Source: an uncultured Clostridia bacterium (lineage in GTDB: Bacteria > Bacillota > Clostridia > Lachnospirales > Anaerotignaceae). Taken from it: a stretch of 64,000 nt of DNA. Positions 7,461-16,806 of the stretch are shown one piece after another. The stretch is from NCBI GenBank assembly GCA_910586765.1, contig CAJUJJ010000002.1, positions 62,001 through 126,000 of the forward strand, written 5' to 3'. Both the position numbers and the translations under genes were made by a program. Position 1 is the first letter of the stretch; every line of letters begins with the position of its first letter. The notes beneath the pieces are model-generated. The model did not search any database and was not told where the DNA came from. It saw nothing but the letters and a program-made list of their open reading frames with translations.

Positions 7461-8576
7461 TTACAATTTTGTACCTTTTCTTACTATTTGAGGATTTTCT
7501 GGTGTTCCTATGACTTTTTGTCCATCTGCTAATACGACATCTTTATCTAATATAGCATATCTTACTTCACAGCCATTTCCTACACGTGACCCTTCCATAA
7601 CAACAGCATTTTCTACGCTGGCATGGTCGCCCACATATACTTTACGGAAAACAACAGAATTCTCCACTTTACTATTTATAATAGAACCACTACCTATAAT
7701 AGAATTTTTTACCTCTGCACCTGCATTATATTTTGCAGGTGGTTCATCTTTTGGTTTTGTTTCAATATAAGGATACTGATTTACAAAAACATCTCTTACT
7801 TCTTTTTTCAAAAAGTCCATATTTGTTTTGAAGTAATCTACAATGCTAGAACCTACAGAGCTCCAGTAGCCTTCAAACTCATAACCATAAATTTTTAATG
7901 TCTTTCTTTGACGAATGATAATATCTTTTACAAAATCATATCTTCCTTCAGCATTTGCTTTTTCCAATAAATCAATTAACAATTCTCTACCAATTACATA
8001 AATACCTAAGGAAGCCATATTGCTTTGAGCTTGCAGAGGTTTTTCCTCAAATTCTTGTAATCTTTTATCTGTGTCCATTTGCATAATGCCATATTTAGAT
8101 AAATCTTTTCCTGACATATCTTTACAAATTACTGTAATATCTGCACCTTTTTGTTCATGATATTCCAAAACTTTTTTGAAATCCATTTTATATACTGCAT
8201 CACCAGATGCGATGATAACATATGGTGTATTGCTTCGTCTTAAAAAAGACATATTCTGATACATGGAATCGGCTGTTCCACGGAACCAGTTAGAATCTGC
8301 TCTGCTAGTATAAGGTGACAGTACAAATAGACCGCCTTGTTTTCTTCCTAAATCCCACCATTTTGCAGAACCTAAATGGTCATGCAATGAACGTGAATTA
8401 TATTGTGTCAGCACTGCTACTTTTTGTATTCCAGAACTTGCCATACTACTTAAAGCAAAGTCAATTGCTCTATAGCAACTACCTACTGGAAGTGCTGCAG
8501 ATGCTCTCAAATCTGTCAATGCTCCCATACGACCTTCATTATTACCGCCAGCTAAAATTACTCCAATCGCTCTCAT
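7461..8576 (-). CDS. glgD: Glucose-1-phosphate adenylyltransferase, GlgD subunit
   Basis: The 371-residue GlgD is the regulatory or modulating partner of GlgC in the ADP-glucose pyrophosphorylase of many Firmicutes. The nucleotidyltransferase domain starts with VILAGGNNEGRMGALT, where the Arg/Lys-rich GGxGxRL loop of GlgC is degenerate, typical of GlgD. A left-handed beta-helix follows at about 280-365 (hexapeptide pattern NSIIGSGSII...VENSVV). Its start overlaps the glgC stop by four bases, so the two are translationally coupled and probably form a heterotetramer that makes ADP-glucose for glycogen. Confidence 0.95.
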   Translation of the reverse strand: MRAIGVILAGGNNEGRMGALTDLRASAALPVGSCYRAIDFALSSMASSGIQKVAVLTQYNSRSLHDHLGSAKWWDLGRKQGGLFVLSPYTSRADSNWFRGTADSMYQNMSFLRRSNTPYVIIASGDAVYKMDFKKVLEYHEQKGADITVICKDMSGKDLSKYGIMQMDTDKRLQEFEEKPLQAQSNMASLGIYVIGRELLIDLLEKANAEGRYDFVKDIIIRQRKTLKIYGYEFEGYWSSVGSSIVDYFKTNMDFLKKEVRDVFVNQYPYIETKPKDEPPAKYNAGAEVKNSIIGSGSIINSKVENSVVFRKVYVGDHASVENAVVMEGSRVGNGCEVRYAILDKDVVLADGQKVIGTPENPQIVRKGTKL

Positions 8577-9856
8577 AAGTTAACCTCCTCTACAATCACA
8601 GATTTACCGCTTTGCAAAACACCATCTGCAAAATCTTTTTCTGTTGTTTTACCTAACAGTACACAGTTCTTTCCAATCGTCACATTATTTGGAATAGTTG
8701 TCATGTGTCCTATTACAGTAATACCTGTGTTATAAATTTTAGGTTTCATCTCATTTTCAATATTATCACCAACACCGATTTTTACATTGTCACCAACTTG
8801 GCTACCCTCGTCAATAATACAACGGTCTAACTGGCTATTCTCGCCAATTACAGTGTCGCCCATAATAATAGAGCCTCTTATTACAGCACCTTTTTTCACA
8901 ACAACATTAGGGCCTAATATGGAGTCATATACCTCTCCATATACTTCACAGCCATCTGAAACAATAGCTGTTTTTACACGAGCCTCTGCTCCAGTATATT
9001 GTGGTGGTTGATGGTCTGTATTTGTATAAATTTTCCAAAAATCTTCATAAAGATTAAAATCAGGCAATGTTCTGATTAATTCCATATTTGCCTGCCAATA
9101 AGATTCGATTGTTCCAACATCTTTCCAATAGCCTTTAAAGCGATAAGCATACATTGTTTGTCCTTCTTCCAGCATACGTGGAATAATATGATTACCAAAG
9201 TCACTATCAGGGTGAATTTTGCTATCTTCAATCAATGCTTCTCTTAAACGACTCCATGTAAAAATGTAGATACCCATAGATGCCAAATTACTTTTTGGTT
9301 TTTCAGGTTTTTCTTCAAATTCATAAATTCTATCGTCATCTTTTGTATTCATAATACCAAAGCGACTTGCTTCGTCCCAACCTACTTCTAAAACGGCGAT
9401 AGTTGCTGCTGCCTTTTTCTCTTTATGAAAATCTAACATTGCAGCATAATCCATTTTATAAATATGGTCACCAGAAAGAATGAGCACATATTCTGGATTA
9501 TTGCTTTCGATATACTCCAAGTTTTGATAGATAGCATTTGCTGTACCCATAAACCATTCGCCAGAATCGCCACCACCTTTTACATGTGGTGCCAATATGG
9601 TAACACCGCCTGATTTACGGTCCAAATCCCAAGGAATACCAATACCAATATGCTGATTTAAACGCAGAGGTTGATATTGTGTCAATACACCTACTGTATC
9701 TACACCAGAGTTGATGCAATTACTTAAAGGAAAATCTATAATTCTATATTTTCCCCCAAATGTAACAGCTGGCTTTGCTACATTTCTTGTTAGTACACCA
9801 AGACGGCTTCCTTGTCCACCTGCCAATAACATGGCAATCATCTCTTTCTTACGCAT
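8573..9856 (-). CDS. glgC: Glucose-1-phosphate adenylyltransferase, catalytic GlgC subunit
   Basis: The 427-residue enzyme makes ADP-glucose from ATP and glucose-1-phosphate, the first committed step of glycogen synthesis. The N-terminal catalytic loop AMLLAGGQGSRLGVLT is intact. YRIIDFPLSN, WFMGTANAIYQN, LILSGDHIYKMDY and FEEKPEKPKSN follow in the usual order. The C-terminal left-handed beta-helix spans about 300-420. ATG follows GGGGGTT by seven bases. It is first of the glgC-glgD-spoVG series and has a good promoter at 9960-9988, leaving a 5' leader of about 95 nt. Confidence 0.97.
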   Translation of the reverse strand: MRKKEMIAMLLAGGQGSRLGVLTRNVAKPAVTFGGKYRIIDFPLSNCINSGVDTVGVLTQYQPLRLNQHIGIGIPWDLDRKSGGVTILAPHVKGGGDSGEWFMGTANAIYQNLEYIESNNPEYVLILSGDHIYKMDYAAMLDFHKEKKAAATIAVLEVGWDEASRFGIMNTKDDDRIYEFEEKPEKPKSNLASMGIYIFTWSRLREALIEDSKIHPDSDFGNHIIPRMLEEGQTMYAYRFKGYWKDVGTIESYWQANMELIRTLPDFNLYEDFWKIYTNTDHQPPQYTGAEARVKTAIVSDGCEVYGEVYDSILGPNVVVKKGAVIRGSIIMGDTVIGENSQLDRCIIDEGSQVGDNVKIGVGDNIENEMKPKIYNTGITVIGHMTTIPNNVTIGKNCVLLGKTTEKDFADGVLQSGKSVIVEEVNL

Positions 9857-9959
9857 GTCTTATAACCCCCAATACTTTTATAATTTTTTTATAAAACTGA
9901 GACAAGCATTCGGCACAGATAAAATTGATATCTATACAAAATGATTATTGTATAACCAT

Positions 9960-9988
9960 ATTATAGCACATCTTTTTTTCATTGTAAA
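9960..9988 (-). promoter_or_regulatory. glgC promoter
   Basis: On the minus strand TTTACA (9988-9983), 17 bases, TATAAT (9965-9960). Confidence 0.8.
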
Positions 9989-10555
9989 ATATCAAATAAT
10001 TTTTTTATTAGAATAATGATTTTTTAACAATTTTTACTAATTTATTTTGTAGAAATAGAAATCTTTCTTCATTTTTTTAAAATTTTTTATACATTTTTGA
10101 CAATTTTTTGATTATTTTTTATCAAAATAAACAACTCTTTTTTCATATGTTATTATTTTCCATTCTATAGCTTACATTTTTTCATAAAAAATCCTCTTAA
10201 AATGTCATTTCATTACTCTCTTTTCATACCTTTTTTATCTATTTTTTGATTGCTATTATTTTTTGACTGTACTATAATAAAAAAATCAATAATAGTATTA
10301 CCAATATTTTGTAATACACAATATCTAAAACATATTTTTTGTTATTTTCAACATAATATTTATAACAAAATAGTTTTATTACTCTATAGTAAAATCTCTT
10401 AAAATTATTTAAAAACGATTTTAAAATAAATATGAATTTCTGTATATTCTTAAAATGATTTACTTAAGAGATATTTACTAAAATTTAGCATTAAAAATTA
10501 CTTTTTTTGTTACACCATCATTCAATATTGTTAAAGAAAATGGGGCGATTTATTC
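9989..10555. other. AT-rich intergenic region with no supported gene
   Basis: About 570 bp of extreme AT content lie between the glgC promoter and murC. Long T-runs dominate the plus strand at 9990-10270. No open frame with a ribosome binding site, no convincing terminator hairpin and no tRNA-like fold was seen. The murC promoter must lie in here, but no -35/-10 pair stands out from the AT background. Confidence 0.6.
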
Positions 10556-11935
10556 ATGAAAAAAGATTTTTTAAATCAATATCAATCTGTATATTTTATA
10601 GGCATTGGTGGCATCAGTATGTCTGGTCTAGCCGAAATATTACTTTCTAAAGGTTTTCAAGTATCTGGTTCAGATATGAAACAATCTACAGAAACACAGC
10701 ATTTACAAAGTATTGGCATAAATGTAAACATTGGTCACAAAGCAGAAAATATTACAGATGATATACAACTTGTTATTTACACCGCAGCAGTAAAACAAGC
10801 CAATCCAGAATTAATTGCTGCAAAGCAAAAAAACATTACTATTATTGACAGAGCACACCTTTTAGGCTTGATTATGAAGCAATATCCTTATTCTGTTGCT
10901 ATTTCAGGCACTCATGGCAAAACTACCACAACAGGTATGGTTTCTGACATACTACTTTCTGCTAATGCAGACCCTACTATTACTGTAGGTGGTATATTGC
11001 CTACTATACAAAGCAACACCAAAATAGGGGGCAATTCTTATTTTATAGCAGAAGCTTGTGAATATTTTGACAGCTTTTTACAATTTTATCCCTTTATTGG
11101 TGTCATATTAAACATCGAAGCTGACCATTTAGATTATTTCAAAAATTTAGACAACATCAGAGCATCTTTCCACAAATTTGCTCAAAATATTGCATCAAAC
11201 GGTACACTCATCATAAACAATACCATACCTCAATTACAACAAATTACTGAAAATCTCTCCTGTCATGTAGAAACTATAGGGCTAGAGGGTGAGGCCAACT
11301 GGAAAGCACAAAACATTACTCATGAACTAGACGGCAAAAATAGTTTTGATGTAATCTACAATAATGTGTGTTTAGGCCGTGTACATTTACACATTCCAGG
11401 TGACCATAACATTACAAACGCTCTTTCTGCTTTTGCTGTAGCTTACACACTTTCATTATCCACAGAAGATATTATAAAAGGGCTTGAAAAATTTCATGGC
11501 ACACAAAGACGCTTTCAGAGAAAAGGAGAAAAAAATGGTGTAATTGTCATTGATGATTATGCACATCACCCTACAGAAATCAAAGCTACATTATCTGCGG
11601 CTAAAAAAATTCAACACAACACTACTTACTGTGTTTTTCAGCCTCACACCTATTCTCGTACAAAAGCACTTTTTGACTCCTTTGCAACTGCCTTTACTGA
11701 TGCAGATGTAATTATTATAGCGGATATTTATGCAGCAAGAGAAAAAGACAATGGCACTATCAATGCACAACAGCTTGCAGACGAAATTGTACGTCACAAC
11801 AAAAATGCTTTATATTGCGGTAATTTCGAACAAATCACAAATTACTTAAATACACATTGCAAAAAAGGTGATTTACTATTAACTGTAGGTGCTGGTGATA
11901 TTTATCGTGTTGGTGAAATGTTTTTGAATGAATAA
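10556..11935 (+). CDS. murC: UDP-N-acetylmuramate-L-alanine ligase
   Basis: This cytoplasmic Mur ligase adds L-Ala to UDP-MurNAc in peptidoglycan precursor synthesis. The 459-residue protein is of normal length. It has the N-terminal UDP-binding loop FIGIGGISMSGLAEIL, the ATP-binding loop AISGTHGKTTTTGM at about 115-128, the central motif EADHLDYF, and the C-terminal motifs VIDDYAHHPTEIKATL and QPHTYSRTKAL. The ribosome binding site is poor (GGGGCG, 10 bases before ATG), but the N-terminal loop starts soon after this codon, so the start is secure. It is monocistronic, with DnaA-type boxes directly behind it. Confidence 0.97.
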   Translation: MKKDFLNQYQSVYFIGIGGISMSGLAEILLSKGFQVSGSDMKQSTETQHLQSIGINVNIGHKAENITDDIQLVIYTAAVKQANPELIAAKQKNITIIDRAHLLGLIMKQYPYSVAISGTHGKTTTTGMVSDILLSANADPTITVGGILPTIQSNTKIGGNSYFIAEACEYFDSFLQFYPFIGVILNIEADHLDYFKNLDNIRASFHKFAQNIASNGTLIINNTIPQLQQITENLSCHVETIGLEGEANWKAQNITHELDGKNSFDVIYNNVCLGRVHLHIPGDHNITNALSAFAVAYTLSLSTEDIIKGLEKFHGTQRRFQRKGEKNGVIVIDDYAHHPTEIKATLSAAKKIQHNTTYCVFQPHTYSRTKALFDSFATAFTDADVIIIADIYAAREKDNGTINAQQLADEIVRHNKNALYCGNFEQITNYLNTHCKKGDLLLTVGAGDIYRVGEMFLNE

Positions 11936-11952
11936 TATGATTTTTTATAAAT

Positions 11953-12253
11953 TTATCCACAAAGTTATCCACAGCCTGTGGATAACTTTGTGAAATTGCT
12001 TTTACTATCACACTCATATCATTTCGATATTTTTCATTGTCTTTTGTCAAAACACACTTGTCTATTCCTTTTTATGATATTTATAGCATTTCCCATATTT
12101 TGATTATTTTTATATAAAATATAATAGATATTGTATTTTTAAAAAATAATATTGTATATCTTCTTTTTCCTTTTATTTATTTTTTTTACAATATTTGGTA
12201 TGCTTTTTGTACTTTTCCACAGAAATTTTGAGTTATCCACAGAGTTATCCACA
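11953..12253. promoter_or_regulatory. Cluster of DnaA-type boxes in AT-rich DNA
   Basis: Perfect TTATCCACA occurs at 11953-11961, 11965-11973, 12233-12241 and 12245-12253. The reverse complement lies at 11977-11985, and a one-mismatch form (TTTTCCACA) at 12213-12221. The second and third boxes form a perfect 13-base inverted repeat, 11961-11989. About 230 bp of almost pure A/T, like an unwinding element, separate the two groups. dnaA, dnaN, rpmH and gyr genes are not in the window. It is a DnaA-binding locus by sequence; whether it is an origin or a titration/regulatory site is not decided. Confidence 0.6.
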
Positions 12254-12330
12254 GAAATTTACTTTTTTAAGCATTTATAATACTAACATTTATTACACAT
12301 TACAATTTTTTTATTCACTTAATTTTATAT

Positions 12331-13488
12331 TTATTCATAGGTTTTAAAAAAATATTCTATTTCTTTTTTACTAGATTGTATTTTTCCTTGTATCATTTCT
12401 TTTGTTCCACCTCCATTACATTGTAAAACGGCAGACAATTTTTGTTTCAATTCTTTCATATCTTGTTTTTGGCTCATAAGCACATAGGTATATCCCGTTT
12501 TATCATCACCAGAAAATACTGCGGCAACATCTACCTTTTGACACAATAAATTTGCAAAATGCTGCAATGTTTTTGTATTTGATACCTTTTCAAATAAAAC
12601 TGCTTTTTTACTGCCCTTCTCCACCATTTCTGCAATTTTTTCTAGTTTTTGTTTTTCTAACAAATTTAACTGATATTGTAATGTATCTCTTTCTGTTTTC
12701 AATTTGTATACTGCCTTTGCAACATCTTTTACAGGTACAGAAAGCATATGAGAAATATCTTCTACATCAACACTTTTTACATAATAATCATACAATGCCC
12801 TTCCTCCTGCAATCATGTGTATACGAGTACCACCTTTATGCCATTCAGAAGAAAGTATTTTGACACAACCAATTTCTCCTGTAAATTTTACATGAATACC
12901 ACAGCAGGCACAAATATCAAATTCTGGAATTTCTACAATTCTAACAATTCCTTCTAATTTTTTTTTGCTTCTATAATCTAGCTTTTCCAACTCCTCTTTT
13001 GTAGGATAATATACTTTTATTTCTCTATTTTTCATAACCGCCTTATTTGTAAATATTTCTAATTTTAAAACATCATTTTTTGACAGTTTGCCATCAAAAT
13101 CTAATGTCATAAATTCTTTTCCCATATGAAACCCCACATTATGAAAGCCATATTCCCTATATACCAATCCTGAAAATATATGCTCTGCGGTATGATTTTG
13201 CATTAAATCAAAACGATATTCCCAATCAATTTCTCCTTTTACAACTGTTCCTACTTCTATTTTATTTTTTACAGTATGATATATTATGCCGTTTTCTTCT
13301 TGCACATCTAATACTTCCTGTTCGTTCAATTTTCCTCTGTCTGCTGGCTGTCCTCCTCCTTCTGGATAAAAACAAGTATCTTCTAATACAACATCATAGC
13401 CCTTTTTGCTTTTTATACATTCTGTTACTTTTGTTTGTATCTCTTTTTGGTATCCGTCATTGTAATATGCTATGTCTGTTTTCAACAT
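12331..13488 (-). CDS. AlaX-type alanyl-tRNA editing protein with DHHA1 domain
   Basis: The 385-residue protein is of the long AlaX (AlaX-L) form: a free-standing copy of the AlaRS editing domain that hydrolyses Ser- or Gly-mischarged tRNA-Ala. The FYPEGGGQPADRG loop lies at about 40-53. Zinc ligands are in QNHTAEHIFS (about 96-105) and in CACCGIHVKFTGEIG (about 192-206). The helix at 255-300 is coiled-coil-like, and a DHHA1 domain at about 310-380 ends with a Gly-rich CNGGGTKEMIQG. It lacks the aminoacylation domain, so it cannot be AlaRS. It is monocistronic, convergent with murC across the DnaA-box region. Confidence 0.9.
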   Translation of the reverse strand: MLKTDIAYYNDGYQKEIQTKVTECIKSKKGYDVVLEDTCFYPEGGGQPADRGKLNEQEVLDVQEENGIIYHTVKNKIEVGTVVKGEIDWEYRFDLMQNHTAEHIFSGLVYREYGFHNVGFHMGKEFMTLDFDGKLSKNDVLKLEIFTNKAVMKNREIKVYYPTKEELEKLDYRSKKKLEGIVRIVEIPEFDICACCGIHVKFTGEIGCVKILSSEWHKGGTRIHMIAGGRALYDYYVKSVDVEDISHMLSVPVKDVAKAVYKLKTERDTLQYQLNLLEKQKLEKIAEMVEKGSKKAVLFEKVSNTKTLQHFANLLCQKVDVAAVFSGDDKTGYTYVLMSQKQDMKELKQKLSAVLQCNGGGTKEMIQGKIQSSKKEIEYFFKTYE

Positions 13489-13519
13489 ATTTCATTCCTT
13501 TCTATATATAATAAAAAAT

Positions 13520-13553
13520 AATGTAAAAAGAAAAGCAGAGAGGCTATCTCTGC
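13520..13553 (-). terminator. Terminator of the arginine operon
   Basis: On the minus strand GCAGAGA-tagcc-TCTCTGC is followed by TTTTCTTTTT. It lies about 150 bp after the argD stop. Confidence 0.85.
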
Positions 13554-13597
13554 TCAAACTGTCAAAAACCTTGAGGGCTTGACCGAAACTTTTAAAC

Positions 13598-13664
13598 GGT
13601 GCAAAGCGTCCAGCAGACGCTTTGCACCAACTGTAATGAAATGAAGAAAAATTACATTTCATTA
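13598..13664. repeat. Two strong adjacent palindromes in the argD 3' region
   Basis: There are two perfect hairpins: 13-base arms GGTGCAAAGCGTC / GACGCTTTGCACC with a 5-base loop (13598-13628), and 10-base arms TAATGAAATG / CATTTCATTA (13634-13664). With the terminator at 13535-13553 they give three hairpins in about 130 bp. The first is GC-richer than its surroundings. It could be a repeated intergenic element or an RNA-stabilising 3' structure; no second copy is present in this window. Confidence 0.6.
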
Positions 13665-13704
13665 TTCTACTTCTACTATTTTCATTATAAATAAGCTATA
13701 TTAT

Positions 13705-14901
13705 TCATTCGCACTCTGTCAATGCTTTATCCAATATTTCAATCATAGCATCAATATGTCTTTCTTCTGCAATCAATGCTGGTACAAAACGAATGACATC
13801 ATGTCCTGCACCTACTAATAGCAATCCTTTTTCAATACATTTATTTATTACATCTGCTGTTGGTATACTCAATGCAATACCTTGCATAAATCCTATTCCT
13901 CTTACATCTGTAATACAGCTATGTTTTTGTTGCAATTTTTTGAGTTGTTCTGTCATATAATTACCAGTTCTTTTTACATTTTCAAGCAAACCATTTTCAA
14001 ACAATTCTTTCATTACTGTCAAACCTGCTGCGGTTGCGAGGGAGTTTCCTCCAAATGTAGAAGCGTGGTCACCTGGCTGAAATGCTTGTGCTGCAAAATC
14101 TTTTGCCATCATTACACCAATAGGTATACCTCCTGCAAGACCTTTTGCAAATGTTGCAACATCTGGCACTACACCCAATGTTTGATATGCAAACAATGTT
14201 CCTGTTCTACCTACACCACATTGCACTTCATCAAACATAAGCAATATATCTTTTTCATCACACAATTTTCTTACCTTTTGCAAATATTGTTTATCTGCTG
14301 GTATAATACCACCCTCGCCTTGTATAGGCTCTAACAATATAGCACAAGTTTTATCTGTTACTGCATTTTGCAATGCTTCAAAATCATTAAATGCAACATG
14401 ATTTACATCTGGCAAAAGTGGCTCTAATCCTTTATGATATTTGTCTTGTCCTGTTGCTGTTACTGCACCATATGTTCTACCATGAAAAGAATGTATCATA
14501 GTAATAATTTCATTGCCTGCTTTGCCTTTCATTTTAGCATACTTTCTAGCTAATTTTAATGCACTTTCTATAGACTCAGCACCACTATTACAGAAAAATA
14601 CTTTATCAAAATCACTATTTGCTACCAATTTTTCTGCCAATTCAATTTGTGGTTCTGTATAATATAAATTGGAACAATGGATTAATTTCATTGCCTGCTC
14701 TGCTATTGTTCTTTCCAATGCTTCACTTGCATAGCCCAAGCTATTTACTGCAATTCCTGCAACAAAATCAATATATTTTTTTCCGTCTACGTCCCATACA
14801 TACATACCATTACCACACTCTATCGCAATAGGAAAACGATTATATGTTTTCATCACTACTTTGTTTCCTCTTGCTATCAGTTTTTCCATTTTTTCTCCCA
14901 T
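13705..14901 (-). CDS. argD: Acetylornithine aminotransferase
   Basis: This PLP enzyme of 398 residues converts N-acetylglutamate semialdehyde to N-acetylornithine with glutamate as amino donor. CNSGAESIESALKLARKY forms the PLP phosphate site. LLMFDEVQCGVGRTG holds the PLP-ring Asp, and TFAKGLAGGIPIG holds the Schiff-base Lys. ATG follows AAGGGTGA by about nine bases. It is the last gene of the arginine operon, 16 bp after argB. Confidence 0.95.
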   Translation of the reverse strand: MGEKMEKLIARGNKVVMKTYNRFPIAIECGNGMYVWDVDGKKYIDFVAGIAVNSLGYASEALERTIAEQAMKLIHCSNLYYTEPQIELAEKLVANSDFDKVFFCNSGAESIESALKLARKYAKMKGKAGNEIITMIHSFHGRTYGAVTATGQDKYHKGLEPLLPDVNHVAFNDFEALQNAVTDKTCAILLEPIQGEGGIIPADKQYLQKVRKLCDEKDILLMFDEVQCGVGRTGTLFAYQTLGVVPDVATFAKGLAGGIPIGVMMAKDFAAQAFQPGDHASTFGGNSLATAAGLTVMKELFENGLLENVKRTGNYMTEQLKKLQQKHSCITDVRGIGFMQGIALSIPTADVINKCIEKGLLLVGAGHDVIRFVPALIAEERHIDAMIEILDKALTECE

Positions 14902-14917
14902 TTACTTTCACCCTTTC

Positions 14918-15793
14918 TCATTTTTCAATCATTGTGCCAATACCTTCTGGTGTAAATACTTCTAATATCAAACAGTGTTCTACTCTGCCATCTAATATAT
15001 GGACATTATTTACACCTTTTTTTATGCCTTCCATACAACATTCTACTTTAGGTATCATACCCCCTGAAATTGTACCATCGTCTATCAGTTTTTGTATTTT
15101 TTTAGAACTAATAAAACTCATAATAGAATTAGGGTCATTAATATCTCTCATAACACCTTCAACATCTGTCAAAAATACTAATTTTTCTGCTTTTAAAGCT
15201 CCTGCAATGGCTACTGCTGCATAGTCTGCATTAATATTATATGTTGTACCATTTTCATCTTTTCCTATAGGTGCTATCACAGGTATAAATTCATTGTTTA
15301 TTAAAGACTGTATCAGCGTAGGGTCTACAGAAACAATATCACCTACACAGCCATAGTCAATGCCATCTTTTTCTATTTTTTGGGCTTTGATAATACCACC
15401 GTCTTTTCCGCTGATGCCTACTGCTTTTACACCTTGCGTTTCAATTTCTGTTACAATATGTTTGTTTAATTTTCCAGATAAAACCATTTCTACTATTTCC
15501 ATTGTCTTTTCATCTGTTACTCTCAATCCATTTATAAATTTTGACTCTATATTCATTTGCTCTAAAAACGCATTGATGTCTGGCCCTCCGCCATGTACAA
15601 TAACAGGGTGCATACCTACCAATTTCATAAGAGCAATATCTTGTATTACTGTTTGTTTGATATTATCATTGATTAAAGCACTTCCGCCATATTTTATTAC
15701 TACTGTTTTGTCATAAAATCTTTTGATATAAGGCAATGCTTCCATTAATGTTTTTGCCTTATCTATATATATCTGCATAACATCTTTTTCCAT
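14918..15793 (-). CDS. argB: Acetylglutamate kinase
   Basis: The 291-residue kinase phosphorylates N-acetylglutamate in the second step of arginine synthesis. VVIKYGGSALIN holds the phosphate-binding Lys and Gly-Gly. IVHGGGPDINAFLEQ binds the substrate, and NINADYAAVAIAGAL with LVFLTDVEGVM binds nucleotide. The C-terminal GGMIPKVECCMEGI and FTPEGIGTMI are those of hexameric, arginine-inhibited ArgB forms, although the N-terminal helix here is short. It lies between an MBL-fold gene (108 bp upstream) and argD (16 bp downstream). Confidence 0.95.
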   Translation of the reverse strand: MEKDVMQIYIDKAKTLMEALPYIKRFYDKTVVIKYGGSALINDNIKQTVIQDIALMKLVGMHPVIVHGGGPDINAFLEQMNIESKFINGLRVTDEKTMEIVEMVLSGKLNKHIVTEIETQGVKAVGISGKDGGIIKAQKIEKDGIDYGCVGDIVSVDPTLIQSLINNEFIPVIAPIGKDENGTTYNINADYAAVAIAGALKAEKLVFLTDVEGVMRDINDPNSIMSFISSKKIQKLIDDGTISGGMIPKVECCMEGIKKGVNNVHILDGRVEHCLILEVFTPEGIGTMIEK

Positions 15794-15901
15794 ATTGTGC
15801 TGTCCTTTCTATATTTGCTATGCTATTGTCATTTACTTTATTATAGCAATTTATTTTTTTATTCTCAATATAAATACAGTTTCTTTTTACTATGTAATAT
15901 A

Positions 15902-16723
15902 TTACACTATAATATCCATACCATCATAGGCAAACAAAATATTATCCAGTTTCTTTTCTAATTCTTTATAATAACCATATGATTTTCCCCATATTTCGTC
16001 AATATGTGTCACAATCATTTTTTTAATTCTATAAAAATTTTTCATTTCTATGATTTCATTTAATGTAAATAATTCTTCTTTAAATGGGGCATATTCCAGT
16101 TTTGTACCATCATTTAATATACCATCATCTGAAACCAGACTAATAATAAACACATCTGCATCAAAATATGCCTCGTTATGAAGAAATGGTTTTGGATTAC
16201 AGCAGGCATATATTACTTTTTTTTCACATTGTTTTATTACATAAAATGTAATATTTCTGTCGGGGTTGTTGTTAATCAAATCAATATCAATATCGTCTAT
16301 ACGAATATGTGATGTCTCATTTACAGAAATGCAACCAAGTACATCTCCATAATATTTCAAACAATCACGGTTCATATAATTAATATCTCTTATTACTTCA
16401 GGCAGTGCATAAAAATGAATGGGTGTACTTTTCTCTTTTATAAAATCATATGCTATTTTTTCTACAACTCTAATCCCTTTTACATGGTCAGGGTCACTGT
16501 GCGAAATAGAAATATGTTTTACTTCTGTTATTTTTTGTCTGTTGCAAGCTACTGCAATATCTTCTGGAGTGTCTATTAACATTTTAATATCGTCAATATA
16601 CAGACTTGGTCCCAATCGTTCATATCTTCCACCTTTTTGTCTAGCTTCTTCACAGATATTGCATTTACAAAATGAACTCGGAATAATAGACATACCACCG
16701 CTACCAACAATTTTTAATTTCAA
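15902..16723 (-). CDS. MBL-fold metallohydrolase (PhnP-like) inside the arginine operon
   Basis: The product has 273 residues with a metallo-beta-lactamase fold. It begins KLKIVGSGGMS, has an early Cys pair in FCKCNICEEAR like the zinc-knuckle of PhnP-type phosphodiesterases, and reads ISHSDPDHVKGI at the metal site. The usual motif is HxHxDH; here the second His is Asp (HxDxDH). Further metal-ligand candidates are YACCNPKPF and VTHIDEIWG near the C-terminus. The substrate cannot be told. It sits between the 3'-proximal argJ copy (83 bp) and argB (108 bp) on the same strand. It is an unusual member of an arg operon and may have been inserted between argJ and argB. Confidence 0.75.
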   Translation of the reverse strand: MKLKIVGSGGMSIIPSSFCKCNICEEARQKGGRYERLGPSLYIDDIKMLIDTPEDIAVACNRQKITEVKHISISHSDPDHVKGIRVVEKIAYDFIKEKSTPIHFYALPEVIRDINYMNRDCLKYYGDVLGCISVNETSHIRIDDIDIDLINNNPDRNITFYVIKQCEKKVIYACCNPKPFLHNEAYFDADVFIISLVSDDGILNDGTKLEYAPFKEELFTLNEIIEMKNFYRIKKMIVTHIDEIWGKSYGYYKELEKKLDNILFAYDGMDIIV

Positions 16724-16806
16724 TGTTACACACCACCTTAATCGTTAAATATTATGATTGTTGTTTTATTGTTTATATTTCATTTTACTAACATCAACTT
16801 TTATTA

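Noticed and set aside
11953..12253. Calling the DnaA-box cluster the chromosomal origin
   Set aside because: No dnaA/dnaN/rpmH/gyr neighbours and gene orientation on the right side is opposite to that expected; kept only as a candidate DnaA-binding locus.
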